Source of the DNA: Aegilops tauschii subsp. strangulata
Lineage: Eukaryota > Streptophyta > Magnoliopsida > Poales > Poaceae
Assembly: GCF_002575655.3 (NCBI RefSeq)
Contig: NC_053039.3
Location: 376,255,633-376,319,632, forward strand
Length of the DNA stretch: 64,000 bases
Direction: 5' to 3'
Positions 12,720 to 23,290 of the stretch are shown in pieces. Both the position numbers and the translations under genes were made by a program. Position 1 is the stretch's first letter; the number at the start of each line of letters is the position of its first letter. The notes beneath the pieces are model-generated. The model worked only from the letters and a program-made list of their open reading frames with translations, did no database searches and was not told the origin of the DNA.

Positions 12720-12826
12720 CCCCCACCAGACATAGGAATGGCGCACCACACCTAGGTGCGCCACTGCTATGCTACATAGTAGTGGCGCACCTAGGTGTGG
12801 TGCGCCATTTCTATGTCTGGTGGGGG
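12720..12826. repeat. Inverted repeat, 52-bp arms
   Basis: Arms 12720-12771 and 12775-12826 are near-perfect complements with a 3-bp loop. Each arm holds two GGCGCACC motifs and ends in ccccaccagacatag / ctatgtctggtgggg. It would fold into a long hairpin if transcribed. Confidence 0.85.
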
Positions 12827-12838
12827 TGTGCCTGCGTG

Positions 12839-12944
12839 TGTGTGTGTGAGGTTAGTAATGGCGCACCCTCCCTGGTGCGCCATTGCTAGGGTTAGCAATG
12901 GCGCACCAGGGACGGTGCACCATTACTAACGTCTCACACACACA
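12839..12944. repeat. Second inverted repeat, about 50-bp arms
   Basis: gttagtaatggcgcaccctc pairs with the complement of the stretch ending cattactaac, flanked by gtgtgtgtgag / gtctcacacac. Loop of only 1-3 bases at about 12891. A few mismatches. Confidence 0.75.
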
Positions 12945-13629
12945 AACAGCCCCCCGGTGGATCACCTTTTAGGTTTTTTAAAAAATAAAAGAAAATGATA
13001 AAAGATTCAAAAAAATTCAAAGAAATAGATGCCCATGTGTTATGTGTTCTAGTTGTTAGGAAAATTAACAAACATGAATTTTGAATTTTTTTGCAAAAGG
13101 CCGCCGTGTTTCGGTAAAATGGCCGTAACTTTTGCATACGACCTCCGATGAAAAAGTTTTTTATATAAAAAATCATCTACTCGAAAAGTTACATCCGAAT
13201 TCAACTAGCTACGCCCATTATCGATTTTCTAGAATCCCCAAAAACCTAACAGAAAAAAGTTATGATGCTTTTAAGATCTGGAGGCAAAAAAATTCAAAAA
13301 AATGCAAAAGTTAGCAATGGCACACCTTATGAATAGTGCGCCACTACTATTTTCCCGCTTTCACAATTCAAAAAAATTCGAAAAAATAAAAAAAATTAGC
13401 AATGGCGCATGAGTGCATGGTGCGCCACTGCTAAGTTGGGACAGAAGTTTAAATGGACCGGCCAGCCACTTACCCCTTCATTCTTCTCCTCCTCTCCTCC
13501 ACTCCATCTTCTCCTCTCCTCCTCTCCTCCACTCCATCTCCTCCTCTCTGGCGACCTCCTCCTCCTCACGGTGCTCCTCCTCCGGTGACCTCCTCCTCAT
13601 GGTGCTCCTCCTCAGGCGACCTCCTCCTC

Positions 13630-13955
13630 CCTCCTCCGCACGACGACGCGCCCACCCCCAAAGATCCACCGCCTCCTTTTTCCTGGCGGCATCACGGGCT
13701 TCATAGGCCGCCTGTTACCTGGCTTCCTCCTCCGCCATCTCCTTCCTGAACGCCACTTGCCTGGCTTTCTTAGCTGGCGGCAGCGACTACCACAGACAAA
13801 GATTGTACTGGCCCCAAAACCACTCCAAAGTTGGGGGGACCGGCGCAACCTCGTCCGACGGCGCGTAGGGGTCCTTTTTGTCACTCCTCTTCGACTAAGC
13901 ATCCTCAAGGGGCGGCGCCTCCTCGTCGGCGTGTGGGTAGATCGCCGGCGCCATG
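13630..13955 (-). pseudogene. CACTA-associated ORF, copy 2 (truncated)
   Basis: Second copy of the ORF at 4579-5189, starting at ATG 13955 (MAPAIYPHADEEAPPLEDA, then a stop). The frame is preserved where copy 1 lost a base: VAPVPPTLEWFWGQY. It then meets stops after NLCLW and after EEEAR. The 3' part is missing, replaced at 13630 by the polypyrimidine tract. Comparing the two copies gives the ancestral frame. Confidence 0.6.
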
Positions 13956-15838
13956 GCAGAGATTTAGGAGAGAGAGAGAGGCGAGCGAGGGGAGTATGTA
14001 GATGAGAATGCAGGCGGGTCGACGTGAGCAAGTTAGTATTTATTGGCGGCCGGAATCTAGATCGACGGGAACAGTACACACATCGGTCGCCGGAATTTAC
14101 GAGTACTGTAGTTTGAATTTGTCAGGACCCCGATCCTAAGTCACACCGATCTAGCATGTAACACATCATATCACTTTGCGGCCTCACGCACGGTATTCCC
14201 ACGGGTGCCACCTTACCTGGCCCAGAACCGTTTGCGCCTTTTGGCTCACGTATATGATAGTGTCGCTAGCATCCATATGACAAAGAACCCGGGCAGACAT
14301 GACTAGTCCTAAACCCAAAGTGGCACTAACTTACAGGGACAGGCATACATGACCCAGCAACGAACGTGTTGGTCATCAGCGAGTGAAACCGGGCTGTAGC
14401 AGCTGGGCTAACAGGACTCCGGAGAATCCGGGCTGTAGGAGGTTAACAGGACTCTGGTAGACACCGCGTAACATTTCCCCGAAGGGACAGACACAGGAAC
14501 GAAGAAGTACACATGCTGGCCGGCCTAAGTGTTCTGGAGCAGTAGCAAGCTACCATGGCTCAGTGGAAGCACTAGGAGACATTTCCCCATAAGAGAGGCT
14601 ACCAAGAATAAACAGCTAGGTTGTCGGATCGCACACATACCGAGCATTTCAATAACATACACACAATATGCTCGATATGTGCAAATTCAACATGACATCA
14701 CAACATAACTCTATGACTCAAAGTATTTATCCATTAGGCTCCGGGGAGCCAAGTGTTACAAACATGGGTCTCATGACCCAACATACAGAGCATACAAGCA
14801 ACAAGCGGAAGCATAAACATGTCTGAGCACAGACAACTACCGAAGAAAAAGGCTGAGACGCCTGACTATCTACAAGACCCTCCCAAGGGTACAAGATCGC
14901 AGCTGAGGTAACAAGCTAAACGTCGAAGTCCACGCGAAACTACTAGTGAGACTGAGTCTCTCTACAAAAACATAAATTAAGCAAATGTGAGTACAAATGT
15001 ACCCAGCAAGACTTACATCAGAACTAGCTACATATGCATCAGTATCAACAAAGGGGGGTGGTGGAGTTTGACTGCAGCAAGCCAGCTTTGACTTGATGGC
15101 TATCCTGTACTACGATTGCAAGTAACTCTTTTGAGGTGGCGCACACGAGTCCACATATTCACCATATCAATACACCACTATGGATCCGCCCCCATCTACC
15201 TACGAGAAGGCCATCCATAGCACTCACGCTTATCTTGCGCATTCTAGAGTATCCACTTTCACTTGTCTATGAACTGTACAGGCAACCCAGAAGTCCTTTT
15301 CCACGGACACGGCTATTCGAATAGATGATGTTAACCCTGCAGGGGTGTACTTCTTCACACCCGCTCTCGCCACTTACCACCATGTACACGTCGTGTATCT
15401 CGACAACCTTCAAGCGAAAGCCTGGCGAGGGAGTTGGCCACGACCTGACTAACCACACAAGTCTCTAGTCTAGGTTTATCGCCTATTCGGGTTCCATCCG
15501 CAAGGAGATCCGGCCGGGGTGTCGCTCACGGCCCCAAACGATGTGTGTAGGGTTCCCAAGCCCACCTCGTCGGATGGATCTACGCTTGGTACACCGTGCC
15601 ACGGTGCCTAGTCTGTCCCAAGCCCACCTGTACCGAGCGCCACTTGGTAGACTACTAGCACTACCTACAAACACCAGAAACTAGTTGCAACTCCTGGACA
15701 GAGATCGAGGCGGGTAATAAGCCGAGAGGGGCACTTAAGCATTCCAATGCGTGGTAATAACTGTTCATGGATCACAAACACAGAACTCAGTTCCTGAGGA
15801 CGGTTTCAATGAGACAACCCACCATGTACTCCTACATG

Positions 15839-17263
15839 CACTACTAGGAAAAGGCTAATAGGTGCGCCACTATTACCACGCCACTAGTAACAACTAGTAA
15901 TGCCGCACATTTGGTGCGCCATTACTATCACAGATAGTAATGGCGCACCTATAGTGCGCCATTACTATGGCTAGAAGTGCGCCATTACTATCTGACTTAG
16001 TAATGGCGCACCACATAGAAGTGCGCCATTACTAACAATTTTTTTCAAAAAAAAATTCAGATTTTTTTTCATTTTTTGTTTTTTTCTTAATCTCGGGTCA
16101 CTATGGCTTAATCTCGGGTCAATATGCTTAATCTCAAGTCAAATCGCACTAAGTGGTCAAACTTCCCGGAAGGTCACCTATCCTCACACTACTGCAGCCC
16201 GAGGACGCTTAACTTCATAGTTCTATCCAACCCCAGCACCACCTCACATAACAGGCTCTTGTTGATATATCTATCATATCAATCCTATTAAACCTTGTTG
16301 ATGTCTATGACTTTGTTCATGTTCATGAGTGTGATGAAATTTTGAAAAAATATTTCAAACTTCCCAGTCATATTACGTATCATATTTTGAAAAAAAATTC
16401 CAAAAAAAATTGAAACCAATTTTTTTTCTGCTACTAGTGGCGCACCTAGCAAATGGTGCGCCACTAGTAAGTTTGAAAATTTTCCATTTCCCCCCTCTAG
16501 ATCTTAAAAGCCACGTATCTTTCGTTCTGTTAGATTTTTGGGGATTCTAAAAATCTTCAACGGGGTTCCCCCGTTGAATTCGGATGTAACTTTTCGAGCA
16601 GATGATTTTTCATATAAAAAACTTTTTAATCCGAGTTCGTATGCAAAAGTTATGCCCATTTTACTAAATTCCACAGAGATTTTGCAAATAAAGTCGAAAT
16701 TCATATTTGTAAATTTTCCCAACAACTAGACCACATATCGCGTGGGAAACTTTTTTTTTTTTGAGATTTCCATCATTTCTTTTATTTTTTTTTAAAACTA
16801 AAAAGGCGGTCCAGCGGGGGGGGGGGGTGCATTTGGTTATTAGTTGTTAGCAGTGGCGCACCAGGGGATAGTGCGCCATTACTAGTTGACATAGTAATGG
16901 CGCACCTGCACAAAGTGCGCCATTACTATGTGTATGACTTGGTCAAACCTTGGTCAAACTTAGTAATGGCGCACTTTGTGTAGGTGCGCCATTACTATGC
17001 AAAGTGCGCCATTACTAAGTTTGACCAAGGTTTGACCCAGTCATACACATAGTAATGGCGCACTTTGTACAGATGCGCCATTACTATGTCAACTAGTAAT
17101 GGCGCATTATCCCCTGGTGCGCCACTGCTAACATTTTTTTTTTCAAAACTAGTAATGGCGCACCACACACCAGGTGCGCCATTAGTAATATGTCAATAAT
17201 GGCGCACCTGTATGTGGTGCGCCATTAATGTCCATATTAGCTATAGCCCTTTTCCTAGTAGTG
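15839..17263. mobile_element. Non-autonomous CACTA, 1,425 bp
   Basis: Termini CACTACTAGGAAAAGGCTA and the complementary TAGCTATAGCCCTTTTCCTAGTAGTG. Flanked by ATG at 15836-15838 and 17264-17266 (3-bp target duplication). Copy 1 of the duplication has the empty site with a single ATG. Subterminal regions consist of GGCGCACC/GGTGCGCC motifs in both orientations. The centre (about 16030-16800) is AT-rich non-coding DNA. No transposase, so it must be mobilised in trans. Confidence 0.93.
16846..17132. repeat. Large palindrome, 133-bp arms
   Basis: Arms 16846-16978 and 17000-17132 are nearly perfect complements (I see about five mismatches) around a 21-bp spacer. Arms contain several GGCGCACC sites and gtcaaaccttggtcaaac. 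A transcript would form a long double-stranded RNA-like hairpin. Confidence 0.9.
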
Positions 17264-18124
17264 ATGGCCTCTCACCGCTACCTTTACTAAATCGTGTTCA
17301 CACACTTAGTTCTCAATAGTAGGACATGTTCACCACATTCCAATTCATCCCCGATGAATCAGACCTGACTCAACTCTAAGAAGTAGCAGGCATGACAACA
17401 AGCATGAATGAGTAGGCACATCAGGGCTCAAACAACTTCAACTCATGCTAGTGGGTTTCATCTATTTACTTTGGCAATGACAGGTCATGCAGAGGAAAGG
17501 GGTTCAACTACCGCAGCATGTAACAGTTGAATCGTTGTTGTCCTAATGCAGTAAAAGAGAGCAGGAGCGAGAGAGTGGGATTGTATCGGAATGAACAAGG
17601 GGGTTTTGCTTGCCTGGCACTTCTGAAGATAGTATAGTTCTTCATCGGTGTCATCGATCTCATCATCGGAACATACGTCTACCGAGGGGGAACAAACACC
17701 GGCAAACAAGAGGGAACATAATCAATGAAATGCAACAATATGATGCATGATAATGACATGGCAATATGCTGTTGATTGGGCTAATGCAACTAGCAACCAG
17801 ATTAAATGAAGTTGGTTTGAATACAAGATTCAAATTCAAACTCCATATGTGATTATTCAAATGCCATTTAATTGATTTGACCTGATCAGCAGGCATAAGT
17901 TTTCCTAACATGCATGAAAGGTACAGATGGATAGATTGGATTTTTCTGATCATTTTTCATATATAAATTATTTCATTCTGAGCTACGGTTGAATTTCTAT
18001 GATTTTTAGAAGTTTTGAACATTTTCTGAAATAAATAAACCATTTCTGATTTATTTTAAACTCCAGAAACATTTAGTGCGTCAGCACTACGTCATGCTGA
18101 CCTCTGGAGGTCAACAGACGGGGT

Positions 18125-19050
18125 TACCCTGACCAGACTGTTGTTTGTAACCAAAATTTGACCCGCCGCCCCCAATGCCAGGTCCCTGTGAACCGGATCC
18201 TGACCCGCCAAGCGGGCCATTGTTGTTACCATGATTCTGATTAAAATTGTAATTCCTATACTCTCTCATGATGAAATAGTCCTTCCAGGCATGAGTCGTC
18301 GGCTTATCAGGCAGACTGTGTTTTGGGCAAGGTTCATTCGTCATTGCCTCAATATTAAAGTTTTTTCCTCCGAAGGATGGCTTACCATTACCGTTATGGC
18401 ACTAGTTTTTATATCTAGTGTTGGTGTTAGCTACGAGATCTGACCCGCCCTGGGGGTGTATGCGCTTACCACCATTGCCCTGGTTATTACCATTATGCCC
18501 TGCCACATTCTGCTACTGACCTTTACCATTACCATTCTTCTTGCCCTTGTTGGATTTCTCATCATCAGATCCAGGATCTTTGGTAGTATCAGAGTTGGCA
18601 TATTTGATGAGAGCCGCCATAAGCTCACCCATGTCATTACAATGACGTTTAAGTTTCCCAAGCTTCTTCTTAAGGGGGGTAAAGTGACCGTTCTTCTCCA
18701 AAACCAGAACCGTCTGACCCGCCGCAATACTATCTGACGACTGAATAATAGGAGAGACCCGCCGGACCCAATGATGGACCGACTCATCCTCACGCTACAG
18801 GCAGTTATCAAGATCAATAATCGTCAGAGGCTGCTTGCACGTTCCTTTAAAGTTTTGAATGAAACGCACCTTCAACTCTGCCCATGAATTGAGGGAATTA
18901 GGAGGCAATCCTTTTAACCATGTTGGAGCTGGCCCATCCAACATCATAGTAAAGTATTTGGCACATACAGCATCATTGACATCTAGCATCTCCATTGCCA
19001 ACTCATAACTCTTAATCCCAGCCTTAGGGGGGAGATCAGCTATGTAATTA
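18125..19050 (-). pseudogene. Ty3/gypsy gag fragment
   Basis: Minus-strand reading gives a retrotransposon gag domain: YIADLPPKAGIKSYELAMEM, then YFTMMLDGPAPTWLKGLPP and SWAELKVRFIQNFKG. This is followed by a stop, HHWVRR, LEKNGHFTPLKKKLGKLK and, near the left end, KPTTHAWKDYFIMREY with a Gly/Asn/Ser-rich tail. At least two or three stops interrupt it. Gag forms the particle that packages element RNA. Style and base composition resemble the pol pieces at 1-2747, so it could be the 5' part of the same old element, but this is inference. Its upstream end abuts a copia gag in the opposite orientation at about 19050. Confidence 0.8.
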
Positions 19051-19821
19051 GTCACCTGGTATAGAAATCTGAGAATTGTTCTCAAGCACGATAAAAAGGA
19101 ACATGTTCTAGAGGATCCACTTCCAGAGGAACCTGCCGATAATACTAATACCACAACCAGGAATGCCTACCAGAAACTCGTTGATGAATCAAACGAGATC
19201 AGCTGCCTCATGCTGGCTTGTATGGAGCCCGATTTGCAGGAGCATTTCGAAGATGTTGGGTCTTTCGATATGATTGAGAGTCTTAAGAGCATGTTTCAGG
19301 TGCATGCTAGGACCGAAAGGTTCAACGTCTGGCGATCCTTGATGGATAGTAAGCTGAAGGAACGTGATCCACTGAGCCCGCATGTTATCAAGATGATCGG
19401 ATACGTGCAAGCTTTGGATCGGTTGGGCTTCCCTCTCTTGGATGAGCTTGCTACAAATGCAGTTCTAGGTTCTCTTCCGCCTAGCTATGGGACGTTCATC
19501 TCGAACTATCATATGCACGGGATGGATAAGAAGCTCACTGAATTGCATGGGATGCTCAAGGTGGCAGAGCAAGATATTAAGAAAGGCACGCATCAAGTGT
19601 TGATTGTGTAGAAATCGGCTAAGTTCAAGAAGAGTTGGTCCAAGAAGAAGGCTAAGGCAAAGGGCACGGAGATGGTAACCTCCGCCGCTACGCCAAAGTC
19701 TGGACTGGACTCGAAGACCATTTGCTACCATTGCAAGGAAACTGGTCACTATAAGAGGAGCTGTAGCAAGTGGCTTCCAGAGGATGGCAAGAAGGCCGGA
19801 AATGTGAAGGAAAACAAATGA
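19051..19821 (+). pseudogene. Ty1/copia gag fragment with CCHC knuckle
   Basis: Starts mid-domain (TWYRNLRIVLKHDKKEHVLE) and continues EDVGSFDMIESLKSMFQ, LDELATNAVLGSLPPSYGTF and HGMLKVAEQDIKKG. An in-frame TAG is at 19609-19611. Reading resumes through a Lys-rich stretch to an intact zinc knuckle CYHCKETGHYKRSC and ends at TGA 19819-19821. Only gag is present; no LTR flanks it, and it is fused head-on to the gypsy gag at about 19050. The knuckle binds the RNA genome in living copies. Confidence 0.88.
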
Positions 19822-20766
19822 AAATGTGAAGGAAAACAAATGAAAAAGGAAAATAAAGGAGAAAGGTGTAGCAGTAGCGTCTTTCTAGGACAAGCGCTAT
19901 AGCTAACTTAGCAGTAGCGCTTTTCCTGGAACGCGCTACTGCTACTTTTGACTTAACCGCGCGCTCCTTCTTCCCCCACGGCCACTTCCCCCAAATCGAA
20001 CTCATCTGATCACGCCGCCGTCGTCGCCCTGTGTCGTCGTCGGCTGCCGCGCGCTCCCCCGTCGCCCTCCACATGCCCTCGACGCTGCCCCGACCCCGAC
20101 CTCGATGCCGCCCCCGACCCCGACATCGACGCCGCCCCTGACCCCAACATCGACGCCGCGCGCCCAAGCCCCGACCCCGACCTCGACGCCGCCTTCCCCT
20201 CCCTCGGCCGCTCCCTACCTCCGCCGGCACCCGAGGTGAGCACGCCTACACCTCCTCCTCCTCCTCCCCTACCTCTGCCTAGCTAGGGTTCCTAGGGTTC
20301 ATCAAATTTTAGAGTGCATCAAATTAGTTAGGGTTCATCAAATTAGATGCTAATTAGGGCAGTAGTTCCTAGGTAGGGTTCATCTAATTAGTTAGCACTT
20401 GTACATGCTTAAGAACTAGGGCAGTAGTGTTTCATAGAATTAGTAAGAAAATAAATAGAACTAGTTGAACTAGTTTATTTTTAGTAAGAACTAGTTGAAT
20501 TAATAGAACTAGTGTATTTTTAGTAAGAAAATTAATAGAACTAATAGAACTAGTTTATTTTTAGCAAGAACTAGTTTATTTTTATTTATAGTAAGTGTTT
20601 AGTTGAATTCATAGAACTAGTTTATTTTTAGTAAGAAAATTTATGTTAAGTTGTTATTTTTTTAGTTAAAGTAATTATTCCCGCATCGGCGTAGACGATG
20701 CCTATCCCGCATCCTCGTCGTCGACTCAGCGGAGGACACCTGCTTGATTAGAGGGGCCATGTCCGG
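19822..20766. other. CACTA-type spacer with two tandem-repeat zones
   Basis: Opens with a duplicated phrase aatgtgaaggaaaacaaatga and inverted gcagtagcg / cgctactgc motifs typical of CACTA subterminal DNA. At about 20075-20200, GC-rich minisatellite units (ccccgaccccgac-tcgacgccgcc) repeat every 24-30 bp. At about 20430-20660 an AT-rich zone repeats gaactagtttatttttagtaa. A short region at 20225-20290 looks like 5'-leader DNA (cctcctcctcc, ctagggtt). No gene recognised. Confidence 0.5.
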
Positions 20767-20982
20767 GACTGGGCTCCGCCGGGCTGGTACTGGGAGGTGC
20801 TACCTACCGGGGGGCGCAGCTTGGTGAGGAGCCAGCCCGTCGTTGACCCGAACCTTCTTTGGTGGCAATCTCGTCACTGGTACAATGACGTGATAAACAA
20901 ACAGTTTTTAACCCCTTTCCGTGACCGCATTTGGAACTGTCGCCAAGTGAGTGTGGGCAATAGGGGGGTCCTTCCCACATGA
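20767..20982 (+). pseudogene. CACTA-associated conserved ORF fragment
   Basis: An open frame reads DWAPPGRRAG-like text in one frame and, in the frame kept to the stop at 20982, WYWEVLPTGGRSLVRSQP, then DPNLLWWQSRHWYNDVINK and FRDRIWNCRQ. The aromatic, well-composed sequence looks like real protein. From memory similar stretches occur in Triticeae CACTA elements; I cannot confirm this. The 5' side (20690-20766) appears to be in a different frame. Function unknown. Confidence 0.45.
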
Positions 20983-21060
20983 CCCAGAAATCATCGGGGA
21001 TAGGCCCTCATGGGACCCAGGCTGGGGCCATGTGCGATCGGGCGAGGCATCGAAACCCAA

Positions 21061-21240
21061 TCATTTCCGTTGGTATGTACATCCCACACAGTGAATCCCA
21101 GAAAATCATTTCCGTAGGTATGTACATCCCACACGGTGAATCCCAGAAAATCATTTCTGTAGGTATGTACATCCCACACAGGGAATCCTAGAAAAACATT
21201 TCCGTAGGTATGTATATCACACACAGTTCTTTGTGTGGAA
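21061..21240. repeat. 45-bp tandem repeat, 4 copies
   Basis: Copies start at 21061, 21106, 21151 and 21196, an exact 45-bp step: tcatttccgtaggtatgtac, atcccacaca, gtgaatcccagaaaa. Because 45 is divisible by three, all copies read VGMYIPHSESQKII in one frame, but there is no sign of a gene. Probably CACTA subterminal repeats. Confidence 0.9.
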
Positions 21241-21606
21241 ACGTTTGTGCAAGGTGGCATAACGCAAAAAGTTCGCTGCCGGAAGCCGTGTGTGATTGTT
21301 AGTTGATCGAACACGCCTACTTTCTAGAAACCGTGCGGGTTGTTTGAGTTCATCGCCCACGGTGTTGTCTGAGTAACCGTTTGCAATAGAAAACCCCAAT
21401 AAGCAGGGTAATTAGCCTATTATTGATAATCCATGTACTAATCAAACTGATATTTCTTATAAAACACGCCAGATATTTCATATCCGTATAAAAGCAACCA
21501 GGATTTCATAATCGAATTACAGCAGATAGCTCTGGCACCCAGTTACGCCATTACAGAAAAGCACCAAGTTTCACATGCAGCATCAAAAACCTTTGGAAAG
21601 GAGCAT

Positions 21607-21860
21607 CATACACGGTAAATAGATAGATGAATCTCATCTGGGAAACTACAGAAGCGGAAGGCAAATATTGAGCCTTCAGTGATGTTGAATGTCCTTGCAA
21701 CTTAGGCCAGTGGCTATGGATAATTGCCCGCCCAACCTTCGTGCTCTTCAGCAAGACTTCAATATTGTACCGTGGGTGTTGAGTGAATACCTTCCTCGCC
21801 TCTTGACCATGCAGGTGGTTTGAGAGGTAATCATCGGTGAACTGTTTGAAAAGTACTGAA
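21607..21860 (-). pseudogene. Broken B3-like domain exon in CACTA
   Basis: Minus-strand reading from about 21860: FKQFTDDYLSNHLHG, then RYNIEVLLKSTKVGRAIIHS and HWPK. A 1-nt shift after WPK leads to RTFNITEGSIFAFRFCSF, PDEIHLSIYRV and a stop at 21607-21609. The pattern (W..F...., a G-containing turn before F.F, then D-E-I-hydrophobic-Y-R) fits the C-terminal half of a plant B3 DNA-binding domain. I infer this from motif shape only. The upstream exon is not identified; 21861-22560 would be intron or flank. The frameshift makes this copy dead. Confidence 0.45.
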
Positions 21861-22560
21861 AAAAGCTATGCATAAATCGCTGCTGTAAATTTTGAAATGG
21901 CGCAAGGGGTAAAAACAAGGTAAAAGAGTTGGTACCATCCTATAGTGGGTCTAAGCCTATGATAGCAGGACCTACATGTGCAAGACCAAATTGTAAGAAA
22001 CCTAAATATTAGAATGATTCCAGCAACTGCACAATAATGTGCTATTAGCCAAAGGACCCTACTTGAACAAACCTCGATGGTAAACCACAGTGTCTCCCAT
22101 TGTTTCTCTGCAACACACATAAGGAAGATCTTGATCAGGTTAACTGAGAGTTGCCATACTATCAGTGGAATATGTATAGAGTACAACCAAATTCGATTGG
22201 TGTCACATGCATAGCAATACAAAATTGTACCCACAAAAAATGAAAATCAAATTGCAGAACTGAACCAAACAGTTAAATGGACAGCAGACCAAATGAACCA
22301 AAATAGTTAACTGAGCACGACATTGCAGAATAGAAACATGTACTAGAAGATAAGACAGTTAACAAAACAAAGAATGCTTGGGAACTATACTACGAAATGT
22401 AGCAATTGTTGGACCAAAGTGTTAACTGAACATTACATTTCAGAGGACCAAACTGTTAACTGAACATCAGATTGCATATTAACATTGCAGAGGACAAATC
22501 ACTAGAAGGCACTGGCGGTGGCCTCGAGAAAACATCACGAACTGTATTTTAAAGTAGACA
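21861..22560. other. AT-rich non-coding stretch
   Basis: AT-rich, with loose repeats of aactgttaactgaacat and gaccaaa(c/a)tgttaac between about 22260 and 22510. Could be an intron of the B3-like remnant or CACTA filler. No coding signal seen. Confidence 0.4.
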
Positions 22561-22848
22561 ACCGCGTGGCGGTGTCGACGGTGGCCTCGAAGACGAGGTG
22601 CTCCTCCAAGATCTGGCGGTCGACACGCATGGCAGCCATAGCGACCTCGTTAGCACGTGCGGCCGCATGCTACTGAGCTCCACATTATACTGCGTGCAAA
22701 ATGGCTATGGGCGGCGCTTGATTGGTGGAGGGGGCAGTGATTCCGGTGGAAGGTGTCGCTCCGTTGGTCGGGGCATGTGGGACGGGAAAGGAGGAGGATG
22801 GTGCGGGTGGGGTGTGGATTACCTAACCATATCGACGAGGCCGCGTAG

Positions 22849-23025
22849 CAAGAAGAAGGGTTGGCGGCGAGGAGGCCACACAACAAGAAGAAGGGTCATC
22901 GGCGAGGAGGCGGCGCTGCAAGAAGAAGGGTCACCTGCGAGGAGGCTGCGCTGCAAGAAGAAGGGTAGCCGGCGAGGAGCTGGCGATGCAAGAAGAAGTG
23001 TCACCGGCGAGGAGGCTGAGCTGGC
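22849..23025. repeat. 35-bp tandem repeat, 5 copies
   Basis: Units begin caagaagaagggt at 22849, 22883, 22919, 22954 and 22989 (steps 34-36 bp), each continuing caccggcgaggaggctgcg with variation. Surrounding 22560-23230 is GC-rich, leader-like DNA without a convincing ORF. The right flank (gtaagccagacaag, catcccacatgattc) resembles CACTA subterminal motifs. Confidence 0.85.
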
Positions 23026-23290
23026 AGTAAGCAACAGTGAAGGTTTGAACTTGGAAAGCAAGGAGGAACAGTGGAAATGTGGCTTTCTGTAGGAGGGAGG
23101 GGGCGGGGAGATAGATATTTCCGATGTGGCAGAAAAATTCGCTCGGTGCCGCGAGAAACTGGCGCGCAAGTGTGGTTCAAGCAGGGGCGGTGGACTGTAG
23201 ACGACGAAGCTTCCTATGTAAGCCAGACAAGACGGTGCGCCAAGATATTTTATATAGCATCCCACATGATTCTTTCTAGTAAACTGTTTG

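Larger units (their letters stand above)
12558..14119. mobile_element. CACTA fragment with GGCGCACC subterminal repeats
   Basis: Begins catctactagaaaaagg, a worn version of the CACTACTAGGAAAAGG terminus seen at 15839. Subterminal AGTAATGGCGCACC motifs occur in both orientations and form two hairpins. A stretch at about 13050-13290 is similar to the reverse complement of about 16500-16745, so this and the element at 15839-17263 are related but inverted. From 13455 a (CTC)-rich polypyrimidine tract leads to the second ORF copy. It is cut by the LTR at 14120; no right terminus is seen. Confidence 0.65.
13630..18124. repeat. Segmental duplication, copy 2
   Basis: Direct repeat of 4866-7587, offset 8,764-8,765 bp. 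It holds the same CACTA-LTR junction (gaatt followed by TGTCAGG at 14120). It retains about 345 bp lost from copy 1 and carries the CACTA insertion 15839-17263. Similarity ends at acggggt (18118-18124), where a gypsy gag fragment begins. Confidence 0.9.
14120..18124 (-). mobile_element. Long gypsy LTR, copy 2, truncated and interrupted
   Basis: Same LTR family and orientation as 5355-9200, covering about the first 2.2-2.6 kb of it (excluding the CACTA). The terminus expected at its right side (GGTTGTGACA) is absent. Both LTR copies have the same CACTA sequence on their left, so this is not the partner LTR of the first copy but a duplicate of the same junction. Confidence 0.8.

Noticed and set aside
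14120..18124. Second LTR as the 5' LTR of the gypsy element at 5355-12557
   Set aside because: Its left flank is the same CACTA sequence as that of the first LTR, and no primer-binding site precedes it, so it is a duplicated junction, not the partner LTR.
21061..21240. CRISPR-like regular array
   Set aside because: Copies are contiguous 45-bp tandem units with no unique spacers, in plant transposon DNA; the 44-bp array at 54905-55140 and the 35-bp array at 22849 are rejected for the same reason.
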